Shown: positions 15,430 through 25,367, counted from the first letter of the stretch. The stretch is 64,000 bases of DNA from Henriciella sp045287255 (GCF_045287255.1 NZ_CP137142.1:1302001-1366000); one strand, 5' to 3'. Numbers and translations: made by a program. The notes: a model not told the origin generated them from the letters alone.

Positions 15430-17655
15430 TTAGCTTAGCGCGACCCCGACCTTGCCACAGGTATCACAATTGATCTGTCCGTCAGTCTCATCGGTATAGA
15501 GGGTGAAGCTTCCACATTCCGGGCAAGCATCAGGCATATAGGTCTGTGCTGCCTCGGCTGCTTCTGCTTCGGCTTCCGCTTTAGCAATCTCTTCCTCTGC
15601 GGCTTTCTCTTCGCGTTTACGGTTCAGGATGACGATATTGTCCGGGATATGACCGCGAGAGAACCCGCGAGAGATCAATTGCGCGGCTTCTCCTGACAGG
15701 GGCTGGCCTTCCGTCTTGCTGATGCCATCACGCTCCCCACGGCCAAGGCCATCATGTGTTGCATCACCGAGCTCTGCCAAGTCTTCACGGTCGAGATAGG
15801 AGACAGCCAATTCTCGGAAGATGTAATCGAGAATCGACGTTGCCGCCGTGATACGGTCATTGCCTGTGACCTCACCTGCCGGCTCAAAGCGCGTGAAGAC
15901 GAAGGCATCAACATATTCTTCGAGCGGGACGCCATATTGCAGGCCCAGGGAGACCGCGATGGCAAAATTGTTCATCAGCGAGCGGAATGCGGCGCCCTCC
16001 TTGTGCATATCGATGAAGATTTCACCGAGATGGCCATCACTGAACTCACCTGTATGCAGGTAGACTTTATGTCCGCCAACAGCGGCCTTCTGGATATAGC
16101 CTTTACGGCGATCAGGCAGACGGGTGCGAGACACATTTGGGTGATCGGCTATATCGGGCGTGTAAGGGGGCGGTGCTGCATCTTCTTCCGCCACAATATC
16201 AGCAGCCAGCGCCTCGATATGGGCCATACGCTCAGCAATGCTACGATCCTGCTCTGCATCCAGTGGCAGCAGCCAGAGTGGTGATGCGGGCCGAGAAACT
16301 GCATCCGACTTGCTTGGGAGTGGGCCCGATACGGATTGGATAAGGTGAAGACCTTCCACATCCAGTAAAGCCGTCCAGTCATCTTCCGGGCTTGCAGCTT
16401 GCAGCAATCCGGCTTGTTGAAGAACCTGCTGGGTCATCCCCTCAGTGCGATTGTCCAGCGCGGCTTCTGCTGTTGCAATTTCCGCCTTGGTGAAGCCAAC
16501 AGCCTTCAGAAGGCCGCGGCCATCTGAATCAAAGGCCTCTGGTGGCAGGCGAAGATCACTTGAGATAATTTCATCGCCAAGGACCCATCGTGAAAAGGCC
16601 GCATTGAGAGGCAAACCTTCGCCAAGAGCACTTTGGACCTTACCGATGGCGTCTGTTGAGAAGCCTCGTGTCTTCAGAATATCATCGCCAAAGCCCGGGA
16701 CTGCCTCAATATCTGCCGCATTCGAAAGCTCTGTCAGCAAATGAGCGAGCCCCTCCGGCGTGGTTCTGGCCAAGCCTAGACGGGTTGGTCCGGCGACATC
16801 CCAGTGCCCCTCATCATCTTGCAGCACTGTTGCGGTAAAGGGCGCAAACTCTTGAGAACTTGGTTCAAAATCAGAAAGAGCCTGTATGGATAGCGGCGCA
16901 ATCAAAACAGGGTGGGCATAGGTTTCAGGCTGTTTGCGCAGGCTGGGCAGCCCAAGCATGTCAGCATCACTCTTTCGGAAGCTCTCATCATTGGCGCAAG
17001 CTTTTAGAAGCTTGATGAGCTGGATGGCAATATCCGGGCTAAAGGGTTTGCCCAACGCCATTGCCGCAGCGCTTATTCCGCATGGGAGGACACACAGGGC
17101 CTCTCCATGAATGTTGCGCGCCGCCTGGATCAGGTCACGCAGGACATCCGTCTCAAACCCATCTGGTGTCACGAATCGGCTGAGATCGATGGCAATTGCC
17201 GGCGTATCTGTGGTCAGGAGCGTTTCGCCCAAAAGGACCGAAATTCCGGCGTGGCGCAGTTCATTGAGAGTCTCTTCATCACAGTTTTCAGGCATTTGCG
17301 CGGACAGTGTTGGCCCAGAGGCTGTGGCTTGCTCGCGCAGGTCCATGGCCAGTCGTAAGAAGCCCTTATCCTGTGACAAACCGACTGCAATGAGGTTTGT
17401 CGGAACGCCCTGTGCCACCGCTTCAGCCAGCTCTGCGTTGCGTGGGCGGTCGCCAAGCCCCTCTAATGTATCAGCCGACGCCAGTAAGCTTGTACGTTTT
17501 AATGTCACCGCTCTGGCTGCCTGCAACGCGTCTTCGGCAACCGCATAGTGATCGGAAAAGGCAGGCGAAATGTCACGCAGGGACATCACTGAACTAACCA
17601 GCCCAGCCTCCTTTGCGGCCTCTATCAAGGACTGTGGTGAGTATTTTGCGACCAT
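15430..17655 (-). CDS. NrdJ-derived TSCPD-domain protein (degenerate class II ribonucleotide reductase relative)
   Basis: The 741-aa product keeps the C-terminal part of vitamin B12-dependent ribonucleotide reductase. RTRLPDRRKGYIQKAAVGGH begins at residue 510, followed by HTGEFSDGHLGEIFIDMHKE and FRSLMNNFAIAVSLGLQYG. A four-cysteine ribbon closes the protein (Cys711, 714, 730, 733). Residues about 319-402 resemble the NrdJ stretch just before its CGxMTxEGAP segment (ILKTRGFSTDAIGKVQ, FSRWVLGDE, VGFTKAEIATAEAAL), but the catalytic-core motifs then fail to appear. Residues 1-300 match nothing I recognise. It therefore probably cannot reduce nucleotides itself; it may regulate or scaffold a true NrdJ elsewhere. 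The frame has no stops, so it is not a simple pseudogene. Confidence 0.75.
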   Translation of the reverse strand: MVAKYSPQSLIEAAKEAGLVSSVMSLRDISPAFSDHYAVAEDALQAARAVTLKRTSLLASADTLEGLGDRPRNAELAEAVAQGVPTNLIAVGLSQDKGFLRLAMDLREQATASGPTLSAQMPENCDEETLNELRHAGISVLLGETLLTTDTPAIAIDLSRFVTPDGFETDVLRDLIQAARNIHGEALCVLPCGISAAAMALGKPFSPDIAIQLIKLLKACANDESFRKSDADMLGLPSLRKQPETYAHPVLIAPLSIQALSDFEPSSQEFAPFTATVLQDDEGHWDVAGPTRLGLARTTPEGLAHLLTELSNAADIEAVPGFGDDILKTRGFSTDAIGKVQSALGEGLPLNAAFSRWVLGDEIISSDLRLPPEAFDSDGRGLLKAVGFTKAEIATAEAALDNRTEGMTQQVLQQAGLLQAASPEDDWTALLDVEGLHLIQSVSGPLPSKSDAVSRPASPLWLLPLDAEQDRSIAERMAHIEALAADIVAEEDAAPPPYTPDIADHPNVSRTRLPDRRKGYIQKAAVGGHKVYLHTGEFSDGHLGEIFIDMHKEGAAFRSLMNNFAIAVSLGLQYGVPLEEYVDAFVFTRFEPAGEVTGNDRITAATSILDYIFRELAVSYLDREDLAELGDATHDGLGRGERDGISKTEGQPLSGEAAQLISRGFSRGHIPDNIVILNRKREEKAAEEEIAKAEAEAEAAEAAQTYMPDACPECGSFTLYTDETDGQINCDTCGKVGVALS

Positions 17656-17697
17656 TAGCCTGTCTCCCTACGCAGCAAGGCGGGGTTGACGCGCCTT

Positions 17698-17714
17698 GCA
17701 ACATGATGTGTTGC
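17698..17714. promoter_or_regulatory. Inverted repeat in the divergent NrdJ-like / NDUFA12 promoter region
   Basis: GCAACA (17698-17703) and TGTTGC (17709-17714) form a perfect 6-base inverted repeat with a 5-base centre, in the 128-bp gap between divergent starts. It is a plausible operator. It only loosely resembles an NrdR box (ACA centre TGT), so no regulator is assigned. Confidence 0.35.
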
Positions 17715-17783
17715 CCTTGTAACTGGATTCGGGCGAGGCCTAGCGCCATATTGCCGCCCTAAAGCATTGGCAGGAACAAAATC

Positions 17784-18173
17784 ATGTTCAAACTGTTTAC
17801 TTGGTGGAATGGCGTAAGCCCTGGCGGTTGGTTTGATATCAAGCGCCGCAGCCAGCATGTCGGTACAGATGAGTACGGCAATCGCTACTTTGAGGACCGC
17901 AAGGTTTCAATCGAGGGGCGTAAGCGTCGCTATGTCATTTACAAAGGACTGGCAGAGCCTTCCAAGGTCCCACCAGAGTGGTATGGCTGGCTGCATTACA
18001 CCTTTGAAGAGCCGCCAACAGAGGCACCTTTGGCGCGCCGGGATTGGGAAACTGATCACGCCCCTAACATGACCGGGACTGTGTTTGCGTATCGCCCGCA
18101 GGGCAGCCTGCGTGAGACAGGTGAGCGTAAAGAAAATGTCGGCGATTACGAGGCTTGGACTCCAGATGCGTGA
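17784..18173 (+). CDS. NADH:ubiquinone oxidoreductase accessory subunit NDUFA12 (B17.2 homologue)
   Basis: The 129-aa protein matches the NDUFA12/B17.2 family: FTWWNG near the start, GTDEYGNRYFEDR, the basic RKRRYVIYKG strand and the PPEWYGWLHYTFEEPP core. It is an accessory subunit of complex I found in mitochondria and alphaproteobacteria, which supports the taxonomic placement. AGGA precedes the ATG. The stop overlaps the mlaD start by eight bases, giving a three-gene operon with mlaD and the DUF2155 gene. Confidence 0.95.
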   Translation: MFKLFTWWNGVSPGGWFDIKRRSQHVGTDEYGNRYFEDRKVSIEGRKRRYVIYKGLAEPSKVPPEWYGWLHYTFEEPPTEAPLARRDWETDHAPNMTGTVFAYRPQGSLRETGERKENVGDYEAWTPDA

Positions 18174-18666
18174 ATCAATTTTTGAGACTCTGATCGGCCT
18201 TGGGGTTCTGGTCGTCGCCGGGCTGTTTTTCTTTTTTGCCGTTGGGCAGGGCGGGGATGCCGCGACCGGCGATGAAACCGTTGAGATCGGCGCGCGCTTC
18301 AGCTCTGCCAGTGGTATTGAGCGGGGCACAGATGTCCGCATGGCGGGTGTTAAGATCGGCACCGTCCGTGAAAAAGTACTCGACCGCGATCGCGTAGAAG
18401 CACAAGTCATTATGGCCATTGATGCGAGCATTCTGCCACTGGGTGACGGCACCACGGCACGGGTTCAGTCTGAAGGTCTACTTGGGGGAAGCTATATCAA
18501 CATTGAGCCAGCCCCCGGTTTTGGTGAGATTCCTGAGTGCGCCGCTGATGAAACCCTGTTCGGGGAAAGCGGGTGTAATGAGCTTCTCTACGCTCAGGGG
18601 TCTGTTGATCTGATGACGCTGTTTGCCTCCTTCGCTCAGGGCAATGGCGGGAGTGACGGTGAATGA
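18166..18666 (+). CDS. mlaD: MlaD-type lipid-transport MCE-domain protein
   Basis: The 166-aa protein has one N-terminal membrane anchor (IFETLIGLGVLVVAGLFFFF) followed by an MCE domain: ARFSSASGIERGTDVRMAGV, VKIGTVREKVLD and TARVQSEGLLGGSYINIEP. MlaD works with the MlaFEB ABC complex in returning phospholipids from the outer membrane. Those partner genes are not in the window. The start at 18166 (MRESIFE) was chosen over an upstream frame inside the NDUFA12 gene. Its stop overlaps the next start as ATGA. Confidence 0.93.
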   Translation: MRESIFETLIGLGVLVVAGLFFFFAVGQGGDAATGDETVEIGARFSSASGIERGTDVRMAGVKIGTVREKVLDRDRVEAQVIMAIDASILPLGDGTTARVQSEGLLGGSYINIEPAPGFGEIPECAADETLFGESGCNELLYAQGSVDLMTLFASFAQGNGGSDGE

Positions 18667-19136
18667 TTCGATTACTGACCCTCAGCGCGCTTGTTTGCTT
18701 TTCCGGCATTGCGATAGCCCAGAGCAACGAGACATATGGTCAGTATGACACGGTCACTTTACGGGCCCTCGACAAGATTACCGGGCGCTCGACCGATTTT
18801 GATGTTCGCGTTAGTGAACCGCAGGTCTACGGCTCCTTGCGGATTGATCTGGAGACCTGCTTCCAAGCCCCACCAGAAGAACCGCCTGAGAGTGTTGCCT
18901 TTCTGAAGCTGACATCAGCAACCTCCAGGCAGGTGCAGACCATGGCGGCGCCGCGCAGCCTGACAGAGGCAGAGCGTGAAGCGACTGAAGGGGATGATGT
19001 CGACTTGCGCTTCAGCGGTTGGATGTACGCATCCTCGCCGGGCCTAAGTGCGCTTGAGCACCCTGTTTACGATATCTGGGTGATCCATTGCAGGGCCGTT
19101 GCGCCGGTAACGGCACCTTTGGAGCCAAGCGAGTAG
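18663..19136 (+). CDS. DUF2155 domain-containing secreted protein
   Basis: The 157-aa protein has a signal peptide (MIRLLTLSALVCFSGIAIAQ). The DUF2155 core follows: LRALDKITGRSTDFDVRVSE, a middle ETCFQAPPEEPPESVAFL and SGWMYASSPGLSALEHPVYD, ending near a second Cys (IHC). The two cysteines probably pair in the periplasm. The family is typical of alphaproteobacteria and its function is not known to me. The last 70 bases run through the end of the convergent aat gene, an unusually long antisense overlap between two real genes. Confidence 0.93.
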   Translation: MIRLLTLSALVCFSGIAIAQSNETYGQYDTVTLRALDKITGRSTDFDVRVSEPQVYGSLRIDLETCFQAPPEEPPESVAFLKLTSATSRQVQTMAAPRSLTEAEREATEGDDVDLRFSGWMYASSPGLSALEHPVYDIWVIHCRAVAPVTAPLEPSE

Positions 19137-19729
19137 AAGTCTCCCTCGCTCCGCAAAGCGCTCCACAATTGCTGCCGGAAAGCCTCGCGTGGGATTTCCT
19201 CAAGCCCAAATTGTTCCAGATGCGCATTATGGAATTGCGCATCGAGGAGTTTGTAATTCCCTGCCTTCAGTCGCGCGACCAGGTGAACCAAAGCCACTTT
19301 TGAAGCATCGGTTGCGCGCGAGAACATGCTTTCTCCAAAGAACGCTGCCCCTGTTGAAACGCCGTAGAGACCACCGACCAGTTCATCCGTCTGCGACCAG
19401 CATTCGATGGAATGGGCATACCCCTCGCGATGCAGAGCGCTGTAAAGGTTGAGGATTGTGTCATTGATCCATGTCGCGGGCCGCGTTGGGTGTGGCTCGG
19501 CACAGGCTTCAATCACGCGATTGAAGGCTGTGTTAATAGTCACCCGAAACCGGTCCTGCCGAACGGTACGGCGAAGCCGCCTTGGAATATGAAAGCCATC
19601 CAAGGGCAACACCCCGCGCAGATCCGGATCCATCAGGAAAAGCCGCATATCGTGGCGCGAATCCGCCATTGGAAACACGCCACGTCTGTAGCAATTGAGC
19701 AGGTCTTCTGTGTCGAAGCGATTCGACAT
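19067..19729 (-). CDS. aat: Leucyl/phenylalanyl-tRNA--protein transferase
   Basis: The 220-aa enzyme adds Leu or Phe to N-terminal Arg or Lys of proteins, marking them for ClpS/ClpAP decay by the N-end rule. Motifs include YRRGVFPMADS, the FHIPRRLRRTVRQ segment, HSIECWSQTDELVGGLYGVS and the GAAFFGESMFSRATDASKVAL block. It lies eleven bases downstream of accC on the same strand. Its last 70 bases are antisense to DUF2155 coding sequence. Confidence 0.95.
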   Translation of the reverse strand: MSNRFDTEDLLNCYRRGVFPMADSRHDMRLFLMDPDLRGVLPLDGFHIPRRLRRTVRQDRFRVTINTAFNRVIEACAEPHPTRPATWINDTILNLYSALHREGYAHSIECWSQTDELVGGLYGVSTGAAFFGESMFSRATDASKVALVHLVARLKAGNYKLLDAQFHNAHLEQFGLEEIPREAFRQQLWSALRSEGDFYSLGSKGAVTGATALQWITQIS

Positions 19730-19739
19730 GGCTGCTCCG

Positions 19740-21080
<1,341 letters not shown>

Positions 21081-21091
21081 CGACCTGTTCC

Positions 21092-21586
21092 TTATTCGAT
21101 GACGATGAGGGGCTCGCCGAATTCAACCGGCTGGGCATCGCCGACAATAATCTGCTTCACCGTGCCAGCGCTTGGCGCTTCAACCGGATTGAAGGTCTTC
21201 ATAGCTTCAATGAGCATCAGCGTATCGCCAGCTTTAACCTTGTCGCCCACAGCCACAAATGGCTTCGCGCCCGGCTCAGCAGAGAGATAGACTGTCCCGA
21301 CCATTGGGCTGTTTACGGCATTGTCCGGGGCACTGGTTGCAGTAGGGGCCGCCGCTGCAGGAGCGGGGCTTGCGGCTGGTGCCACCGGAGCAGGCGCAGC
21401 GACTGCTGCCGGCGCCTGAACAAATTGTGCCGCTGGAGCAGGTGGCGGTGTCATGGAAGTCGCTTTGCTGACCCGAATGCGCAGGCCTTCATGCTCAACT
21501 TCAACTTCACCAAGATCAGCTTCACGCAAGATCGCAGCAAGTTCGCGGACAAGGCCAGCATCAAGTTTAGATTTAGGGGTAGACAT
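21092..21586 (-). CDS. accB: Biotin carboxyl carrier protein of acetyl-CoA carboxylase
   Basis: The 164-aa protein has a short N-terminal domain, an Ala/Pro-rich linker (about residues 46-90) and a C-terminal biotinyl domain. The biotinylated lysine is Lys130 in LIEAMKTFN. The residues after the lysine (TFN instead of LMN) are a common alphaproteobacterial variant. It stands upstream of accC in one operon. The aroQ gene lies 14 bases further upstream, also on the minus strand. Confidence 0.96.
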   Translation of the reverse strand: MSTPKSKLDAGLVRELAAILREADLGEVEVEHEGLRIRVSKATSMTPPPAPAAQFVQAPAAVAAPAPVAPAASPAPAAAAPTATSAPDNAVNSPMVGTVYLSAEPGAKPFVAVGDKVKAGDTLMLIEAMKTFNPVEAPSAGTVKQIIVGDAQPVEFGEPLIVIE

Positions 21587-21600
21587 TATCCAAGGGCTCC

Positions 21601-22032
21601 TCAGGCTGTCATCTGGAGGGCGGCGTCAAGCGCCATGAGATAACCGTGTGCACCAAAACCTGCAATGGTTCCGCTTGCACAGGGGCTGATATAGTTGGTT
21701 TCGCGAAACGCCTCACGCGCCGCAGGATTTGACAGGTGGACTTCAATCACAGGGATTTTGCAAGCCCGCAGGGCGTCATGCACTGCAATAGAGGTATGCG
21801 TATATGCCCCGGCATTGAGAATCAGGGCGCTCGCTTCGCGTGAAGCTTGCTGCACCCAATCAACAAGCTGACCTTCTGAATTGGTCTGCAGGAACGTGAT
21901 TTCCGCATCCGGGGCTGCCGAGATCATACGCTGGTGGATGTCATCCAGCGTGTCCTTGCCATAAATCTCTGGCTCGCGTGTGCCGAGCAGGTTGAGATTT
22001 GGCCCGTTGAGAACAAATATGTGTTGCGTCAT
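21601..22032 (-). CDS. aroQ: Type II 3-dehydroquinate dehydratase
   Basis: The 143-aa enzyme dehydrates 3-dehydroquinate in the shikimate pathway. It has LNGPNLNLLGTREPEIYG with catalytic Tyr24, TNSEGQLVDWVQQA, NAGAYTHTSIAVHDAL with the substrate-binding Asn, and EVHLSN with the catalytic His. The start at 22032 was chosen because it gives the usual MTQHIFVLNGPN N-terminus; a longer frame adds fifteen unlikely residues. It is the first gene of the aroQ-accB-accC-aat operon. Confidence 0.95.
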   Translation of the reverse strand: MTQHIFVLNGPNLNLLGTREPEIYGKDTLDDIHQRMISAAPDAEITFLQTNSEGQLVDWVQQASREASALILNAGAYTHTSIAVHDALRACKIPVIEVHLSNPAAREAFRETNYISPCASGTIAGFGAHGYLMALDAALQMTA

Positions 22033-22100
22033 TGTCACACACGGTTTGCGGTGGAATTTAAGCCTTGGCAAGGGCATACACGGGTAAGGAGGCAGTTCAG

Positions 22101-22301
22101 ATGCAGATTATCCTGAATGGCGAATCTCGGAACGTTACAGAAGGCACAAGTGTTGAGGCGCTTGTCCTGACTTTAGGCGGTGATCCACGCGGTATTGCGA
22201 TAGAACGTAACCTTGAAATCGTTCCGAAAGCAGAGCATGCCACAACCATGCTACAGGATGGCGATCAGCTCGAGATCGTACAGTTTGTCGGTGGCGGTTG
22301 A
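22101..22301 (+). CDS. thiS: Sulfur carrier protein ThiS
   Basis: The 66-aa ubiquitin-like protein begins MQIILNGE and ends in a Gly-Gly-Gly tail (FVGGG). The terminal glycine is thiocarboxylated and donates sulfur to the thiazole ring of thiamine. AAGGAGG at 22086-22092 is an excellent ribosome-binding site and fixes the start. It is followed by thiG 16 bases later. The gap to divergent aroQ is only 68 bp and has no TPP-riboswitch-like structure that I can see. Confidence 0.93.
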   Translation: MQIILNGESRNVTEGTSVEALVLTLGGDPRGIAIERNLEIVPKAEHATTMLQDGDQLEIVQFVGGG

Positions 22302-22317
22302 AGAAAGAGATTTGAGT

Positions 22318-23091
22318 ATGAATGATTCGCCTCTGATTGTTGCAGGCCGCACGTTTCAGTCGCGCCTGATCGTTGGCACTGGCAAGTATGCCTCCTATGC
22401 GCAAAATGCAGAGGCGGCCCGCGCGGCTGGCGCTGAGATGGTCACTGTGGCGCTGCGCCGCGTGAACTGGTCCAATCCGGACGAAGATCGTCTGCAAGAT
22501 CATGTGAAGCCGGATGAGTTCACTTATCTGCCGAACACGGCCGGATGCTTCACAGCCGATGATGCTGTACGCACGTTGCGTCTTGCCCGAGAAGCAGGCG
22601 GTTGGGATCTGGTCAAATTGGAAGTTCTATCAGACCAGAAGACGCTTTATCCAGATATGGAAGAGACTTTGAAGGCCGCCAAAGATCTGATCGCTGACGG
22701 CTTTGAGGTCATGGTCTACTGCTCCGATGATCCGGTCTATGCGCGCAAGCTCGAAGATGCAGGTTGCTGCGCCATTATGCCTTTGGGCAGCCTTATTGGG
22801 TCTGGCCTCGGTATTCAGAACCCGCTCAACATCCGATTAATCGTCGAGCAAGCCCGCGTACCGGTCATTGTTGATGCGGGAGTCGGGACGGCTTCAGATG
22901 CCGCCATCGCAATGGAACTTGGGTGTGACGGTGTTCTGATGAACACTGCAATAGCAGAAGCAAAAGACCCCATTCTTATGGCAAGCGCCATGAAGCACGC
23001 TGTCATAGCTGGCCGGGAAGCGTATCTGGCGGGGCGTATGGGCCGGAAGAAGTATGCCGACCCATCCTCCCCTCTGGCGGGTTTAATCTAG
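22318..23091 (+). CDS. thiG: Thiazole synthase
   Basis: The 257-aa TIM-barrel enzyme condenses 1-deoxyxylulose 5-phosphate, a glycine-derived imine and ThiS-thiocarboxylate. The Schiff-base lysine is Lys100 in DLVKLEVLSD. Other features are SRLIVGTGKYAS, MPLGSLIGSGLGIQNP, and PVIVDAGVGTASDAAIAMELG, with a C-terminal GRKKYADPSSPLAG. It is paired with thiS. The imine source is probably ThiO (29170-30231), 6 kb away. Its stop overlaps the DsbA-like gene stop in CTAG. Confidence 0.96.
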   Translation: MNDSPLIVAGRTFQSRLIVGTGKYASYAQNAEAARAAGAEMVTVALRRVNWSNPDEDRLQDHVKPDEFTYLPNTAGCFTADDAVRTLRLAREAGGWDLVKLEVLSDQKTLYPDMEETLKAAKDLIADGFEVMVYCSDDPVYARKLEDAGCCAIMPLGSLIGSGLGIQNPLNIRLIVEQARVPVIVDAGVGTASDAAIAMELGCDGVLMNTAIAEAKDPILMASAMKHAVIAGREAYLAGRMGRKKYADPSSPLAGLI

Positions 23092-23834
23092 TCCAGCGCA
23101 GCCAGTTCAGCGTCAATAAGCGCCTGCACGGCATTGGTGTCCGCGCCAGGGACTTGTGACGTGCCAACGATGAAGTTTGGCGTACCATTAATGTCTAGGG
23201 TGCGAGCGAGAGACTTCATGTCAGCCAGTTGGCGCTGAACTTCCATGGAATTCATGTCGGCGCGCATTTTGACAACGTCGACACCAGCCTCTTTTGCGGC
23301 GCCATCAATTGCATCAGGGCCAAAGCCTGAACCATTATCCAGCTCCATAAGAGCCATGTGCATTTCCATATACTTGTCTTGCTTTCCCGCAGCGAGCGCG
23401 GCCAGCGCAGCTTTTTCGCTTTCAGCCGACAGGATAGGGAGCTCTTTAAAGACAACTCGGACCTGACCATCATACTGCTCAGGCAGGTTTACAGCCCACT
23501 CCGCTGAACGCTTACAGAAGCCGCAGCGATAGTCGAAGAATTCTACAACCGTGACAGGTGCATCAGCAGGGCCAACAGAGTAATCTGAGGCGGTGTTGAA
23601 AAGCGCATCGGCATTGTTTGCGATGGCCTCACGCGCAGTTTCCATTTCAGCCGCGTTACGCTTCGCCTGCAGGGCGATCAATGCCTCTTCGATGATTTCA
23701 GGATTTTCCAGAATATACTCGCGGACAACGTTTTCGATGGCCGCCCGGTCGGACGTGTTAACCTCTTGCTGGGCGCAGGCTGGCGTCAGCGCAATGGCTG
23801 AAACAGCTAATGTGAGCGGCAGAAATTTTTGCAT
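23088..23834 (-). CDS. DsbA-family periplasmic thiol-disulfide oxidoreductase
   Basis: The 248-aa protein starts MQKFLPLTLAVSAIALTPAC, a signal peptide probably cleaved after ACA, though a lipoprotein site at Cys20 is possible. An N-terminal helical extension (residues 25-85) precedes the thioredoxin-like fold, with the active site Cys104-Gly-Phe-Cys107 (DYRCGFCKRS) and the cis-proline loop NGTPNFIVG. This architecture is like DsbA/Com1-type proteins (BdbD, ScsC). It probably oxidises or isomerises secreted cysteines, perhaps in the twin pentapeptide proteins, which is speculation. Confidence 0.9.
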   Translation of the reverse strand: MQKFLPLTLAVSAIALTPACAQQEVNTSDRAAIENVVREYILENPEIIEEALIALQAKRNAAEMETAREAIANNADALFNTASDYSVGPADAPVTVVEFFDYRCGFCKRSAEWAVNLPEQYDGQVRVVFKELPILSAESEKAALAALAAGKQDKYMEMHMALMELDNGSGFGPDAIDGAAKEAGVDVVKMRADMNSMEVQRQLADMKSLARTLDINGTPNFIVGTSQVPGADTNAVQALIDAELAALD

Positions 23835-23927
23835 GTCGAATCCTTGGACTATCTTGGTCATGTCTACTGGCCTCAAATGCTTTCTACGGCGTGAACCGGC
23901 AAGGGGATATCGCTGACAATTGTGTGA

Positions 23928-25289
23928 TTAGCGACGACGACGCCAGAACATCTCATTCTCCGGCAGAGCTGGATCGGTCGCATTTCGGATATCAGACGCT
24001 TGCCGCCAGGCTGGTGAGTTGGGCTCAAGCTCGCGCAAGGCTCGGCTCGCAAAGGCATAGGCATTCGGGTAGTCACCAACATTGTAACGCGACTCTGCTG
24101 TCGCGAGCTGGGCAAGCGAACGCTTATCTTGCTTTTCATAGGCGATCGACAATTCCCGCCAGGCAAACGCATTATCAGGTTCAAAAGCCAAAGCATCTCG
24201 TAGGGCAAACTCGGCAGCTTCGATATCGCCTGGCTCTTCACGGACAAGACGTGCGCGCGCATAAGATATTTTCAAAAGCGAATTGCCTGGCAGTATTTCA
24301 CGAGCTTTCTCGTAAGGAGCAATGGCCTCACTCGCCTTGTGATTATCCATCAAGATATCGCCCTTAAGTTCGTAGAAATATGGATTCTCAGGATCGATCT
24401 CGATCAGAGCGTCAATTTCCTTAAGCGCGCTTTGGTGATCAGCTGACCGCATCGCTGAGATCGCACGAGCATAGCGAGCAGGCTGGGAGTCATCGGTTGG
24501 GGGATACTCATTGAAGACGCGTGCTGGCGATTCAAGAAAGCCAATCAGTTTGGCTTTGATCATCTCAAACTGGTGTACGCGGATAGGATCTTCCGGCTTG
24601 TCTGCAAGGCCTGAATCATTGGCCAGCGCTCGCGTCGTTCGTACACGCTGCGAGGCGAGCGGGTGAGTGCGGAAGTAGGGATAGCGCCGGGCTTCGGAGA
24701 GGACCTCCTGATAGCGATATTTCTCAAAGAATTCAGCAATCCCGTTCGTATTCCATCCCAATGCGGTGAGATAGCGAATAGCCTCCGCATCGGCCATGGC
24801 TTCTTCGGCTCGGGTATGAACGAAGAAGTTCAACGCGCCGAACTGGCTGGAGCTTGCAATCAAGGCCGCGCCCGCATCCCCGGCACCCGCAGCAATCGCC
24901 AAGATACCCAGGCCGATCGAAACCAACGCTGGGCGTGACGCCACGCGGGCGGCTCTTGCCCGCGTTACGGTATGTCCGCAAGCGATGTGACATGTCTCGT
25001 GCGCAATAACGCCAATCACCTGACTGGCATTGTCCGCCGCCATGATCAGGCCAGCATGAATATGAATGCGCTGACCATTCGCAACGAAAGCATTCAGGCT
25101 TCTATCATTGATAATGTAGAGACCCACATCGTTAGGCTCGAGTTCCGCCGCTTCAAGGATAGGGTCCGTCCAATCCCGAAGCACTTTCTCGATCTCAGCG
25201 TCGCGGATCAGGCCTTGCGCGCGAACTTCTGCGGCAAACACACAAAAGGCGGCGCAGATTAGCAGGCATATTCTGAGGAAAGACGACAT
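23928..25289 (-). CDS. M48-family metalloprotease with TPR repeats (BepA-like)
   Basis: The 453-aa protein has a signal peptide (MSSFLRICLLICAAFCVFAA). It carries the zinc motif His97-Glu-Thr-Cys-His101 and a downstream AEEAMADAEAIRYLTALGW segment with the third zinc ligand. C-terminal tetratricopeptide repeats run from about residue 280 to 440. The layout is that of BepA (YfgC), a periplasmic chaperone-protease for outer-membrane proteins. HExxH is intact, so it should be active. The TPR part ends near SPAWRQASDIRNATDPALP. Confidence 0.9.
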   Translation of the reverse strand: MSSFLRICLLICAAFCVFAAEVRAQGLIRDAEIEKVLRDWTDPILEAAELEPNDVGLYIINDRSLNAFVANGQRIHIHAGLIMAADNASQVIGVIAHETCHIACGHTVTRARAARVASRPALVSIGLGILAIAAGAGDAGAALIASSSQFGALNFFVHTRAEEAMADAEAIRYLTALGWNTNGIAEFFEKYRYQEVLSEARRYPYFRTHPLASQRVRTTRALANDSGLADKPEDPIRVHQFEMIKAKLIGFLESPARVFNEYPPTDDSQPARYARAISAMRSADHQSALKEIDALIEIDPENPYFYELKGDILMDNHKASEAIAPYEKAREILPGNSLLKISYARARLVREEPGDIEAAEFALRDALAFEPDNAFAWRELSIAYEKQDKRSLAQLATAESRYNVGDYPNAYAFASRALRELEPNSPAWRQASDIRNATDPALPENEMFWRRRR

Positions 25290-25367
25290 ATCGGCTCCAC
25301 ACTTTCCTATAAGCTAAGACGCCGCGTGCAGATTGGCGAGGGGCCGAACCCATTCATGACGCAATTG

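Noticed and set aside
22033..22100. TPP riboswitch before thiS
   Set aside because: The 68-bp gap is too short and has no THI-element core.
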